From assembly GCA_020736575.1 (NCBI GenBank), contig JAGPYM010000015.1, forward strand, positions 310,001 to 374,000: a stretch of DNA of 64,000 bases, written 5' to 3'. Position 1 is the first letter of the stretch; each line of letters opens with the position of its first letter. The DNA is from Thelonectria olida. Taxonomy: Eukaryota > Ascomycota > Sordariomycetes > Hypocreales > Nectriaceae. The position numbers and the translations under genes are program-made. Shown piece by piece: positions 23,337-34,603 of this stretch. The notes below the pieces were generated by a model. It did no database searches. It was not told the origin of the DNA and was given only the letters and a program-made list of their open reading frames with translations.

Positions 23337-25277
23337 GGATAACAAGGGTTCAACTAGCTGGGGGACCATGGCAAGCCGGGCAGTGCATGAACCGCTAGGA
23401 ATGAGGTACCCGACATGATTACCATTTTTAACTTTCCTATTCCCCTTGAATGTAATAATGGAAGCAAGCAGATCATATACACCAGTGTGAGAAGTCCCCA
23501 GCTCTCGCTGTTGTTGTCTCCAAGCTACCTGTGTCCCACAGCCTCCGTTACCCTATAGAACCACCCTTAGACCATATCTTTTGCGCCTTCAGGACGTTAA
23601 TACATGAATAAACGAATAAACATGAAGAAGATTCAAAAGGTCTATTATGCATCCCCTTCTCTTACTCGTAACGTGTTTTATCCATGCCCAAGACTTTCCC
23701 AATAATAAGACTGCTGCTCAGCTCCTCCTTGCTTCAGGGCCACATTGTCGAAGGTTAGAGACAACGCTAGCTTGCAAGAGTGGGATGGAAATGAGAGACT
23801 AACTAATAGCTCATCTATATTTCATCTCGCACAGAGCTATAGTATCATCGCGACACCTGGGTTCTTCGCTCGATGGACGGTTCCCACAACACTGGAGATT
23901 GCTCGTCGACGTCTCGATACACTGTTGTTCCGGCGGACACAGACAGGATACGGACAATACCTATTCCACGAGTCAAGGATGGTCATTGCATGATTGCATG
24001 AACAAGAGACCGGGACGTCCGGTCACTATCACGATCGTAGGATGGTGGGCAGGATTTATCTAAGTCTTACGCAGCCTCAATTGTCATGGCCATCGCGTCG
24101 AGAGGAGGCGCCGTCGGGCACAAGCAGTGCCGACTCAAGCCGTAGGCAAGGTATAAGATAGATTGTATTCGCCACAGACGGTCCTACTAATAAGGCCACA
24201 ATTTGTAACGCGCCGATCGCAGTGAGCGTGGCAGCATATGAAACAAGCATTGGCTATGCAATCAGGCTAAAGATAGTCACCCATTTCTCTTCCCCAGAGC
24301 CAACACGACGCGTGAGCTCCAGGACGCGAATGGTCAGCAATCGACCTTAGGGGGGGAGTCAGCTTCTTCCCCATGGCGAAGCGGAGGTGGCATCCGCGGC
24401 CAAGCACTCATCCCCGGAGTTCCACACTCGGGCGACGAAACATGGCCGGCGGCGACGCGGCGAAAAGCTGGGGTCACGGTCCATACGAACACAGACCTCG
24501 TCAGGGGTTTGACCGGTTGAGCCGCATTTGCTTGACACATCGCCGTATCCACCTCCGCCTGCGCCGAGCCGCCGCCGGCCGGGATGAGCAAACCGTTTGT
24601 CAAGACGGCTTCTAGAAGCATGGCCTCACTAGACGGACTTGGCTCCGTATACGTAATGGTTACTCCAACGCAACACACATTGACTCGTTATCAATTGACC
24701 TTCCATTCGAGTCCTGGAGGCGGATTGACCGGACCACGAGCAATCATATCGCTCATCTGAGGTGTTCAATCGTGCTCCATTCTCGTCGTTGTCGTGCGAC
24801 TGGCGATGGCCTCCCTCCGAGGCGCTCTCTGCACATATAAATCGTCAGAAATTCAGAAAACGGCCGCAAGACGCAATCAACTCGCCGACACGGCCTTGGA
24901 GCTCCGTCTCACACTCCGACGCCAACACAGACTACACAACCCCAGACGCGACTTGGCGACACTGACTCCCCGCAAATCGGCCGCCGGGAGGTGAGGATTC
25001 GCATCATCGGATTCTTACGTACAACATCATGAGCTGCTCCACCTCCATATGGGGGATTCTCCATATTCCCCAGCTCAGACCAAGAACCAGGAGTCGTACT
25101 TAAAGCCTCTCGGGGCGAGAAACATTTCTAGGATGAAAGAGGCCCTTCTTCTCTCCTTTCAACCAAGTCGAGAGTTGGCAGTCGCTCAACTCGTTAATCT
25201 TTTTCTGCCCACCCCCTATTCGTTCATCATTTGGTCCAAGACACAACACTTCAATTCAAGTCGTACAACAGTTCAAC
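23337..25277. other. 1.9-kb intergenic stretch
   Basis: No supported gene. A moderately GC-rich section at 24330-24700 gives overlapping frames on both strands, without recognisable domains. Confidence 0.45.
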
Positions 25278-26797
25278 ATGGCGGCTGAGAAGAAATCACC
25301 GCTCGGCTCAACCACAGCCAGCGGCTCCGACCTCGATCCCGACCAAATAGCCGCCGTCGACGCGAGTTACGACCAAGCAGCCGGCACCGTCACAGATTTC
25401 GAAAAGCAAAAGACCATCGAAGGCGAAGCAAAGTTCCGTCGTCTCGGCTGGAAGCGACTTACCGTCATCCTCGTCGTCGAAGCCATCGGCCTCGGCACCT
25501 TCAGTCTTCCCGCCGCCTTCAAAACCCTCGGCGTCGTTGCCGGCACCTTCTGCTGCGTTAGCCTCGGATTTCTTGCCATCTACACTGGCTGGATTGTCGG
25601 CAAGGTCTCGGTGGTTTATCCCTCCATCAACCATTATGGAGACATTGGCGGTCTTCTCATGGGCCGATGGGGAGAAGAGATCTTCGGCTTCCTCTACGTG
25701 CTTCAGCTGATCCTCATGACGTCGTCTTTTATGCTCACGGGAACAATCGCCTTCAATGTTCTGAGCGATAATGGGACTTGTGGCTTAGTCTTCAGTGTTG
25801 TCTCGGCTATCTTGCTGTTCCTGCTGGCTGTCATGCCGTCATTCACCGAAGCTGCTATCCTGGGCTACATCGACTGTGCATCCGTCGTGTCAGCGATCGG
25901 AATCACCATTATCGCCAGTGGAACTAAATCTGCCGAGGCACCCGGCGGTCTGTCTGGTGTGGACTGGTCCGCATGGCCAGACCCGGATGCCACCTTCAAG
26001 GACGGCATGATCGCCATCTGCAACATGCTATTCGCTTACTGCTTCGCCATGTTCCTCTCTCCCTTTATGGCCGAAATGCACACCCCATCTGACTTTATGA
26101 AGTCAGTTTGGACTCTGGGAATTATCGAAATGGTCGTCTACACCGTCACCGGCGTCCTCATCTACGTCTTTGTCGGCTCCAGTGTGCAGAGCCCATCTCT
26201 ATTATCGCTCACCCCCCTTCTATCCAAGATTGCATTTGGCATCGCCCTCCCCATCATCTTCATTTCTGGGGCCATCGTACGACTCTTCATTCCTTACTGT
26301 TTGACTGTGCTTACTTACATTACTACTAGGGCAATACCGTTACGGCTCGATACGTCCATCTTCGTATGTACAAGGACTCCATCACCCGATTCATCAACAC
26401 CCCCAAAGGCTGGATCACCTGGCTCGCCGTCTTGGGTGCCATTACTGTAGTCGCATGGGTTATTGGCGAAGGTATTCCCATCTTCAATGACCTCCTTGCT
26501 CTCAGCTCGGCCCTCTTCATTTCTGGCTTTATCTTGTACTTCCCAGCCATCATGTGGTTCAAGCTTCTCTGCAAGGGCTCTGTGTTTGCCCGAGAGAATA
26601 TTCTTCATGCTCTTCTCTGCGCTTTCACCTTTGCTTTCGGACTCCTCGTCTTGATCGGAGGAACATACGCCAGTGTTAAAGATATTGTAAGCCCTCCCCG
26701 ATTGACCTATACCTCGGTGTTCAAGACTAATCCCTGCCTATAGCAAAAGCACTTTGCGGAAGGTTCTAACCGTACGCCGTTTTCGTGCGATGCTTAG
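25278..26797 (+). CDS. amino-acid transporter, AAAP family (N system/MTR-like)
   Basis: Three exons, 25278-26276, 26330-26686 and 26744-26797, give 469 residues. The hydrophilic N-terminus runs to about residue 55. After it comes WKRLTVILVVEAIGLGTFSLPAAFKTLGVVAGT, the signature of the amino acid/auxin permease family in fungi (Neurospora N system, MTR relatives). About 11 hydrophobic segments follow. Proteins of this group import neutral or aromatic amino acids with protons at the plasma membrane. Exon 2 restores GNTVTARYVHLR after the stop-bearing intron, and the last exon gives the short tail QKHFAEGSNRTPFSCDA. It lies tail-to-tail with the Zn2Cys6 regulator (200 bp apart). Confidence 0.9.
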
Positions 26798-26997
26798 CGG
26801 AATTGATCGGGACGGTATCTCCATCCGTGAGTTGAGCAGGATATACGAGTCTTGGGGCGGACAAATGTAAGATATTTGATAGAGAATTTGCAGCGCATCA
26901 TCAATAGTCAATTTCTTTTTATTTCGAACTCACATGCTCTGCTACCGGTTCTACTCGAACAAAGAATCGCGTTTTTCTGTTGACTGCTTCGGAAAAT

Positions 26998-29189
26998 TCA
27001 ACCGTGATTGATATCCTCCGTGCTGAATAGAAAGTTGTCAAAATTGAAAGCTGCATCCTGGAACATATCGTCAAAGAAGGAGCCAGGAGTCTCATCCTCG
27101 AGTGGCGCATGTCCATTGCCATCTGCGCTGGGACATTGCGTCTCTAAGATCCTCGCCGAGAGCGTTTCGAATGTCCGAATACACCGCTCGACGTATGCAC
27201 TCAAGTGTTCATGCGCGTGGAGGGCCGACATTACGCTCTGCCACGATTTCGATGCGGACTCCGTGAACAGGTCTGATCGGAACATGGCGGCCAAAAAGTT
27301 GGTTCCCGCGATGTGTAGGTAGTAGATTCGATACCACCACGGCAAGAGGCCCATTGCCTCGTATGGCTCAAGTGTCTCGATGATCAATGACGTGACCTTT
27401 TGCGCTGCCTCGATGCACATGCCGGCACACTCTCTAGCGAGCCGATCCCCGAGGCTGAGAGTGTTGGCTGGTTCTTGGGTTGCTTCCTTGTGGGATTTCA
27501 TAGAGTAAACGCGGGCGAGCATGGGCCTGTACAAAAAGATTCGATAGTGCAGAAGTCTAGAAAGTATTATGCCATATCAGCAAGGCGAAGGACTAATGCC
27601 AGAAGGGCATCCATCCAATTCGCTGACAATGGAGAACGGAGCCTGGAAGAGTGAAAATGGGATTGTCTTACCGGAGATGAAGCAAGTACCCTTCCGCGCG
27701 AGTTGCCCTGTTGCCAACCTTGGAAAGATTGTGCAGCTTGTAATCGCTGGGCAGGCCATCCTCCCATCTGTTGAGACAGGCGTCTAGTTGCACTGCTACG
27801 GCGTGATAATCGTCTTGCTGGTACAAACGTGGCAATCCCAACCTGGCAGAGAGAGTATTTCGAGCCTCTGTCTGTGCTAGCTGAATGTGATTGCCAATTT
27901 CATGAAGCTCCAACGCCATTCTGAGCTTTCCTGCATGTGTGTTCGTACTGCCGCTCAAGGACAAGAGGTCTGTCCTGTTGTGTAAGGGCATTAGAGACGG
28001 CGTTGATGTCCTACCCAGTGACCAGGATACGCATCTGAGCCGTGTTAGTGAGATCTGCAGGATGGCAACATGTATTTCAAAGCTTACCTGTCGAGAGCAA
28101 TGCAGCTCGCCCAAACCTGCTGCCTCAGCTGGGCTTCACTGGAAGAATCTTTGCCCGAAGGCGAGTCAGAGATGTATATGCACATGCTCTGGGCCATTCG
28201 CATGGCTAGACCCGCCGTCATCCACGTCTTTTGTTGGTTGTTGGTACAATGGAGGTACCGGTTCAAAAGCATCACGCACTGGACCAGCTGGAGCGATGCA
28301 GGCTTCCAGAGAATTTCCCCAGGGGGAAGAAGGGCCCACGCGCGATGGAAATAACGATTTCCCTCCTCGTCTCGCTTTTGCAGAGGCGTGGACTCTTGTC
28401 TCTGCACTGCGAGGGCAAAGACAAGATTGAGGATGCTGAGCCAAGCGTTACAGAGCGTTGCGCCACAGCTGGAGTACGACGTCTCATAGTCGCGGAAGAA
28501 AGCATCACGATCCAAAACCGGTTCCACGGGATGGACGTATTGCCAATATATACCGACTAGCCTGTCAGCATATGCGCGAGGAGGCAGTACAGCCGTTGGG
28601 CTAGCACTGCGTGGAGAATCGAGGTCGATGGCTCCAAACAGGGGCGCATCCACAAACGGTACGAGGTGTGAAGTCGCGCCTGGAGCGAGACCTGCTCTCA
28701 CGTCAATTGCGGCTGCGATTCGGCTCGCAAACCGTCCATGAGCGGTGTAGTAGGGACGGTTCTGATCCGTGTCTTGGCCTTCTTGGTCTTGATCCGGTTT
28801 GGAGGGCGGGCTGATTGTTGACGGTGTTTCGAGTGAAGAAGGTCGCAAAGTAGGAGGTGAGGCCTGGACTGGAACACTACTGCGGATAGGTCGTGGTGTC
28901 TGTCGGACTGGGGCCTTGCGTCTAGGTTGTTGTCCGACAGTGATGGAATCTCGATTATACGTGCATGCTTTTCTTCTTGCCTGGCATCTAGAACATTCTG
29001 CATATATGATGTGTATCAGTTTCGTGTAGGTGAGTGGGCATAAGGGACAAAAATACCTGGACGGCCACCGTCACATTTCACCTTTCTTCGCCTACAGCCG
29101 TCACAAGCGTTTGAGATTCTCAGTGGCTGCCTGCGTAACGGCTTTTCCGGACCGTCTGGAAGCTCGTCGGCTGCAAGAACTGAGGCCAT
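26998..29189 (-). CDS. Zn2Cys6 fungal transcription factor
   Basis: Four exons (29189-29057, 28997-28088, 28034-27672, 27556-26998) with GT-AG introns give about 654 residues. The binuclear zinc cluster spans the first intron: CDGCRRRKVKCDGGRP joins to ECSRCQARRKAC, giving the full CX2CX6CX5-9CX2CX6C pattern. Basic residues in the first loop are those that contact CGG triplets. A Pro/Ser-rich linker follows. Then comes the middle homology region (fungal_trans domain) from about ADRLVGIYWQYVHPVEPVLDR through LHCTNNQQKTWMTAGLAMRMAQS to RTSTPSLMP. It acts in the nucleus as an activator or repressor. Its divergent partner is the MFS pump starting at 29533, with 343 bp between, so it is a natural candidate regulator of that pump and perhaps of the reductase pair at 34-39 kb. 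Confidence 0.92.
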
Positions 29190-29532
29190 GGCACCGTCTG
29201 CAGGAAGTTGTTTCTATGCTTGGCAAGCGGAAGGAGACAATGTCGGTGGTTTGAATGAAGCCGTCTCAAGACGAGCGGGAGCCGCTCGACTCCATAGCGG
29301 AAAGGCCGGTGATTGGCTCGCAGTCGCATCTTGACGAGCTCGGGCTTGGTGACCAATGAAATGCGATTCCGTCGTCTGATGACGGCTTCCCTGGCGTCTT
29401 GTCCGAACTGGCATAGATAATGGGTATATATAATTGCTGAATGCCATGGACACTTAAGACAGAATGAACATGCATGCGCTTTCGTACTCCCGCCTTCGAA
29501 CAAATTCTCGACTATTTTAAACCCCTCAGAAC
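29190..29532. promoter_or_regulatory. shared divergent promoter of regulator and MFS pump
   Basis: This 343-bp spacer must carry both 5' flanks. It contains CCAAT-type pentamers in both orientations (GATTGG near 29310, ACCAAT near 29352). It also has an inverted repeat CCGTC-N7-GACGG at 29369-29385, of the CCG/CGG kind read by Zn2Cys6 proteins. Binding is inferred, not shown. Confidence 0.45.
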
Positions 29533-31200
29533 ATGCCTAAACAAGCCAGATCCAACCCACCAACCGAGCCTTGTGACGCTGAAAAGACTCGCATCTACCA
29601 TGGCCAAGGCACCGAGCAGGACCCTTTCGTGGTTGAATTCCAGAGGGACGATCCTGATAACCCGATGAACTGGTCTCAATTTAGGAAGTGGTTCATCACC
29701 ACCATCGTGACCTTGTCCGTCTTTGCCGTCACCTTTACGTCTTCGGCATACTCTGTGTCCTCTGACGACCTCATTCGAGAGTTTCAAGTTGGCCCCCAAG
29801 TCTTTGTACTTGGAGTTTCTCTCTTTGTAATCGGGTTTGCAATTGGTCCCGCGGTATGGGCTCCCTTGGTAAGCACATCATGCCCACCCTTCGGAGATAT
29901 GCACACGAGCTGACAATCCGTTAGTAAGTCACCTTATTTTCAAGTATATTCAATTGTTCAACTCTAGTGACGCTCCCAAAGATCCGAGCTTTACGGACGA
30001 GAAATCCTATGGATCACCTCCCACATTGCCATGGTAGCCTTCATCGGAGGTTCGGCCGGAAGCCGAAACATGCCCACGCTCCTTGTATTGCGGTTCTTCG
30101 CCGGCACCTTTGGGGGCTCGCCGCTGGTCAACTCGGGCGGTGTCATTGCCGATCTTTTCCCTCCGGCTCAGAGAGGCCTCGCCATGACGGTTTACTGTGT
30201 TGCGCCCTTTCTCGGTCCCATCCTCGGCCCAGTCGTTGGCGGGTTCGTCTCCGAAAACATTGGATGGAGATGGGTCCAAGGGCTGTGCTGTATCTGCATC
30301 GGAGCCATTGGTATTCTCGGTGTCATTTTTGTCCCTGAAACATACGGGCCTGTGTTGCTTGCCAAGAGAGCAAGTCGCCTATCCAGAACTAACGGCAAAA
30401 TTTACATCAGCCTCCTCGACAAGAGCCAGGGTAAGAAGAAGCCATCTGAAGTCTTCAAGAGAGCTCTGGTGCGGCCTTGGGTTTTGCTCTTTTGGGAACC
30501 TATCGTGCTAGTGGCCTCTCTCTACATGGCCATTATCTACGGCACTGTCTATATGTTTATGAGCGCCATGCCCATCGTCTTTAACCAAGGCCGTGGATGG
30601 AGTGTGGGTATTGGGGGACTCGCGTTTACGGGCGTCGCTGTTGGTATCATCCTGGGTCTGGTATACGCCATCTGGGACAACAATGGACGTTACATGAGAC
30701 TGCTTCTGTCTGAAACAGCAACTGCAGAGTCTCGCTTACCACCAGCTACCATCGGCGCCGTCGCATTGCCCATCGGCATGTTTGCCTTTGCGTGGACCAA
30801 CTACCCCGGCATTCACTGGTCCGCCAGCATCACCCTCTCAGCACCCTTTGGCATCGGCTGCGTCCTCGTGATCCTGCCGGTAGTCAACTACCTGATCGAT
30901 TCCTACACCATTTACGCAGCCTCTGTTCTCGCAGCCGCCGCCATCTTCCGCTCCATCGTCGGCGCCGTGTTTCCCTTGTTCACAAAACAGATGTACGATA
31001 CTCTTGGAATTCACTGGGCGTCATCCGTGCCAGCTTTTCTCACGTTGGCATGCGTACCTTTTCCGTTTGCGATGTATCGCTACGGCGACGCGCTGAGAAG
31101 AAGATGTAAGTATGCTTTTGAGGCGGCCGAGATGTTGAGACGGATACAAATGCAGCCAGCTCCCGTCACAAGCGAAGAGAGAGATTCCCCTTCAGAGTGA
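29533..31200 (+). CDS. MFS drug/polyamine transporter, DHA1 type
   Basis: Two exons give 515 residues. Exon 1 (29533-29868) contains the pre-TM1 motif DPDNPMNWS and TM1-TM2. Exon 2 (best placed at 29989-31200) begins LYGREILWIT. DHA1 landmarks follow: GGSPLVNSGGVIADLFPPAQRGLAM and LGPILGPVVGGFVSENIGWRW (motif C, antiporter). The central loop and the second six-helix bundle follow. Such proteins export drugs, toxins or polyamines across the plasma membrane. The splice is odd. The family usually reads APLSELYGR, but the only in-phase acceptor (CGAG at 29985-29988) removes the Ser-Glu pair. Other acceptors hit a stop or shift the frame. The gene may be functional with this change or mildly damaged. 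It is divergent from the Zn2Cys6 gene. Confidence 0.85.
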
Positions 31201-32566
31201 GACAGGGGGTATCAGGGACATGATGGCTCAAAATGCCTCAGCTCATAGACTAAAGGCCGAGGCGGATTGAAGATTATTTGTTAATTAACTCGGATAGTGA
31301 TGTGTAATTACCCCGTACGGAGCGTTGCATTACACGAAACTTGCCTTGGCCTATGAGTTCACCTTCGGCTTCGAAGCTTATTAAGACTACCCGTCGGGCC
31401 GCACTGCCGACTGCACCAGTTGACACCAAATAATGAACTAACTACAGGTTGGTCCAGTGGCTTGACAGCCTGCAGATCAACGGGGCAATCCTTTGGTTGA
31501 TTGCTCGTCTACCCCTGGCAATGTAACCCATGTTTGTCCCCAGCTCGAGAAGTAGACCTATTCTGGTCACTGCGAGCGCGGTGCCCGAGCAGCCTCCTCG
31601 TCACTCAGTGGACATGTATGATGCTGAATTGACGGAGGCTGACACTAACCGCCGCGGCAATTCACTCTCCGGCGAAGCGGGGAGGCCATTCCATTGTGGC
31701 CGGCATTTTCGCAAGCAGAACGTCGATATTTTCACCTGTGAGGGAATAAGGATCATTGGGGTAAAACGCAATGCAGAAAGCATCCGTTGTTACAGGGCAT
31801 CGAGAACACGTCCACCATCACTGAAGCCTTGCCGTAACGGAAAAGTCCACATGAACCTTTGTTAGCGGCCAGCCATTGGTCTTTATGCTGCACACTCGTA
31901 CGGGCAATCTGAGAACATTTGTCTTGCTTGTCTTTCTACAGGTTTCATCGCGATGAACACTGAGTGCAACGTGCAGATCCACCGATTCTAGCTAGCGATG
32001 CTTATGGAACAGCCATGCTGACGTGGGGAAGGCATCTTGTGGGTGTTGAAAGGCCCGAAACATACCCATGGACATTGGCGCATCCATAATCGAGATCAAT
32101 TACGAGTGTGATTGATGCTAGAGCAAGTGAGGTGCCACTGACGAGTCAAAGCGGCACCAGCTGTAACCAATCTTCTCTAGCGATCCAACCAGCATTCCGG
32201 CCTGAAGCCATCGACCTCAGTCTCGGTCAGCATGTGGCTTGGGGCCGAAGCTATGTCTCCCAGAGTAGTCCAGCGCCAATAGTCCCGTACGGTCAAAGCG
32301 GGATAGACCTGCTCCCGCAGCCATCTTACACATTCCAGCATTCGAGCTGGCGCACTCCGGACTCGGCCTAGGCGTGCTCGGTCTCGCCATGATGCGTCTG
32401 CTTTGACTCGTTCAAGGGCCGCTTTGAGTTATGTGGTCGATTTGAGTTTGTTGAGCTTCCACTCTGTCGGCATAGATATTGCGTAGGCGACCCAAATCCG
32501 CAGCGTGTGGGAGTTGCGAATCTCCTTTGTGTTCTCGCCTTGTCATTGTTCTTATTACAGGAAACA
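31201..32566. other. 1.4-kb intergenic stretch
   Basis: No gene supported. A 111-codon plus-strand frame at 31530-31865 shows no domain or signal peptide. Confidence 0.45.
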
Positions 32567-33728
32567 ATGGATCAGTCACAAACGCATTCTGACGATGGTC
32601 AGACCAGAGCACCAGTCTTGATTGGAGTGGTTGTGTTGTTGCTTTGCATCGCCATTTCGATGGTGGGTTTGCGCATTCTGTCTCGGATGCGCATTAAGGA
32701 ACTTGGGCTGGATGACTTGAGCGCCGTCATCGCATTGGTAAGTACTGCAAGGCACTCTACTTCACCTTGCCAAAAGCTAACGGCCCTCGAATCATAGATG
32801 TGCATCATCGGTTGTGGGATTTCCATGGCATCGAGTGCGTTGCCCCTGAACCTAATTGTCCTTGCTCTCGCAACGTAATTACTGATGCTGAATAGTGACT
32901 CACTATGGGCTTGGCAGACACGAATGGACGATATCCGAAGAGCGGTTTGTTCTCTACAAGCGGGTAAGACGCAATGTCGTTTCCACCGGAACTGGTTCGC
33001 ATCTGACACTTGTGCCAGTGTTTCTGGATATCCATCTTGTTCTACATGATGAGCCTCGTTTTTCTCAAGTTGACCTTTCTATTCCACTACTATCGCCTCA
33101 TGTCCGTATCCAACGTACGATATGTCTTCCTCGCCGCCATCGCGCTCGTGGTCGCGTGGGCGATATCGCAAGCCATTATGGCCTTTGTTCAGTGCATCCC
33201 GCTCCAGGGCGTCTGGGACCACAGGATACATGCGAAATGCATCCCCAACACAGTAACCTTGTGGTACTTTAACGGAGTCTTCAACATTGTGACCGATGTC
33301 GCCATATTGCTACTGCCGATCCCCATCGTGTGGAAGCTCGAGCTGCCACGTTCCCAGAAAATCCTCCTCACCTGCATTTTCGGTCTGGGATTCTTGTAAG
33401 TTGTCCTGAATGAGTGCTTCTTCTCAATGCTCATGTTTTCACCAGCACCGTTGCCGTATCAATTCTCAGAATGCAGTGGCTCACACCTTCGCCCGACGTA
33501 TCCTGGTGGAACGTCACACCTGCCTGCTGGTCGCTCGCAGAGTTGACGTCGGCGCTTTCGTGCGCCTGCCTCCCTACTTTCCGACCGCTCATCACAGGAG
33601 TCCAGCGCTTCTTTGCGGGTGGTTCGAAGGGCGACAGCGTTGAAAGATTGCAAATGGAATTTGGAGAACCGGATAGCGAGTCCAACTTCACTGTTGTCGA
33701 GGTAGTGTCACCAGCCAAGAGAAGGTAG
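32567..33728 (+). CDS. SAT4/PTH11-type rhodopsin-domain membrane protein
   Basis: Five exons (32567-32737, 32798-32834, 32896-32963, 33019-33395, 33446-33728) are all in phase and give about 311 residues. TM1 is VLIGVVVLLLCIAISMVGL. The exon 2-3 junction yields MTHYGLGRHEW, the family hallmark after TM2. Exon 4 carries TM3-TM6, including CIPLQGVWDHRIHAKC with the two conserved extracellular Cys and NIVTDVAILLLPIPIVWKL, the classic TM5 signature. The last exon contains TM7 and a short cytoplasmic tail. An upstream in-frame Met at 32507 would add 20 hydrophobic residues. I prefer 32567 because it gives the usual short extracellular N-terminus. It lies between the MFS pump and the NRPS-like gene and might sense a compound related to them, which is speculation. 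Confidence 0.88.
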
Positions 33729-34603
33729 CGACAAAGGTTGGTTCCGATTAAGCGGGATTGGTAGGATGAAGGAACAAATCATGTAAGTTTAGTTGGGCAT
33801 CGCATGGCATAGGATGGTTCTATAACCGGAGTCACTCTTGGCGCACCTCTTCAAGGAGATCGGAAACACGCAAGCGCTTTTATCACTGGTACAAATTAAA
33901 TGTATTCTCAGACAAACAAGAACTTGGAAAGAGTCTTTTTCGGTTCGGTGACGTCCCAATTAACCAACACGCTCTTCTTTCGACTCCCTATAAGAGGTAC
34001 TGATCTATGTACTCAAACATATTGTGATCGCTACCTATGGATCAGAGCAACATGGCTTGTTCTGCGCATCCGAAAGTCTACAGCCATGGCGTGGCAAGAT
34101 CATCAGCCGTGACTAGCTTGCCGCCTCTGGTGGTCCGGTGGTCCCGGGCGTGCCAAGTCACCCACACATCCAGCATAAATAATGAAGGGCAAAGCCTATC
34201 CCATGGTGAAATACCGCCATTCTTTGAGCTAAGTCTAACTCGAACGGTCTTGTAGGACCGGCAGTGCCCTTTTCGGCGGTGCCGCCGTAGTTCCCGCAGA
34301 TGGCATGATAGCTGTTTAAGTTACGTAGTCGTAGGACTCGACCCCCGGCGAAGCCACTTTCCAAGTGTTGGCGCAGCTACTGTAATGGCAGATGGTCCGT
34401 TATTGGCGTATAGTTTTGCCACGATTGAGAACGGAACATGGTGTGCCGGATTGTCAACTACCTAAACTACCTATGTCGATATAAGTAAGAGTACCTGTGC
34501 CTTTGAGTCCAGGGGCAGTTGTCACACTGTGAATGTACGGTGGAATAATGAGTGTGCGACCATACAAGTGTGACTATAGAGTCAAGATATGATGCAACGA
34601 AAA
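33729..34603. other. intergenic, no gene seen
   Basis: This is the convergent 3' flanks of the receptor and the NRPS-like gene. Nothing is recognised. Confidence 0.5.

Noticed and set aside
24334..24678. Overlapping GC-rich frames on both strands
   Set aside because: GC-rich DNA lacks stops by chance; neither translation shows protein-like motifs.
31530..31865. 111-codon frame between the MFS pump and the receptor
   Set aside because: No domain or signal peptide; a minus-strand frame overlaps it equally well.
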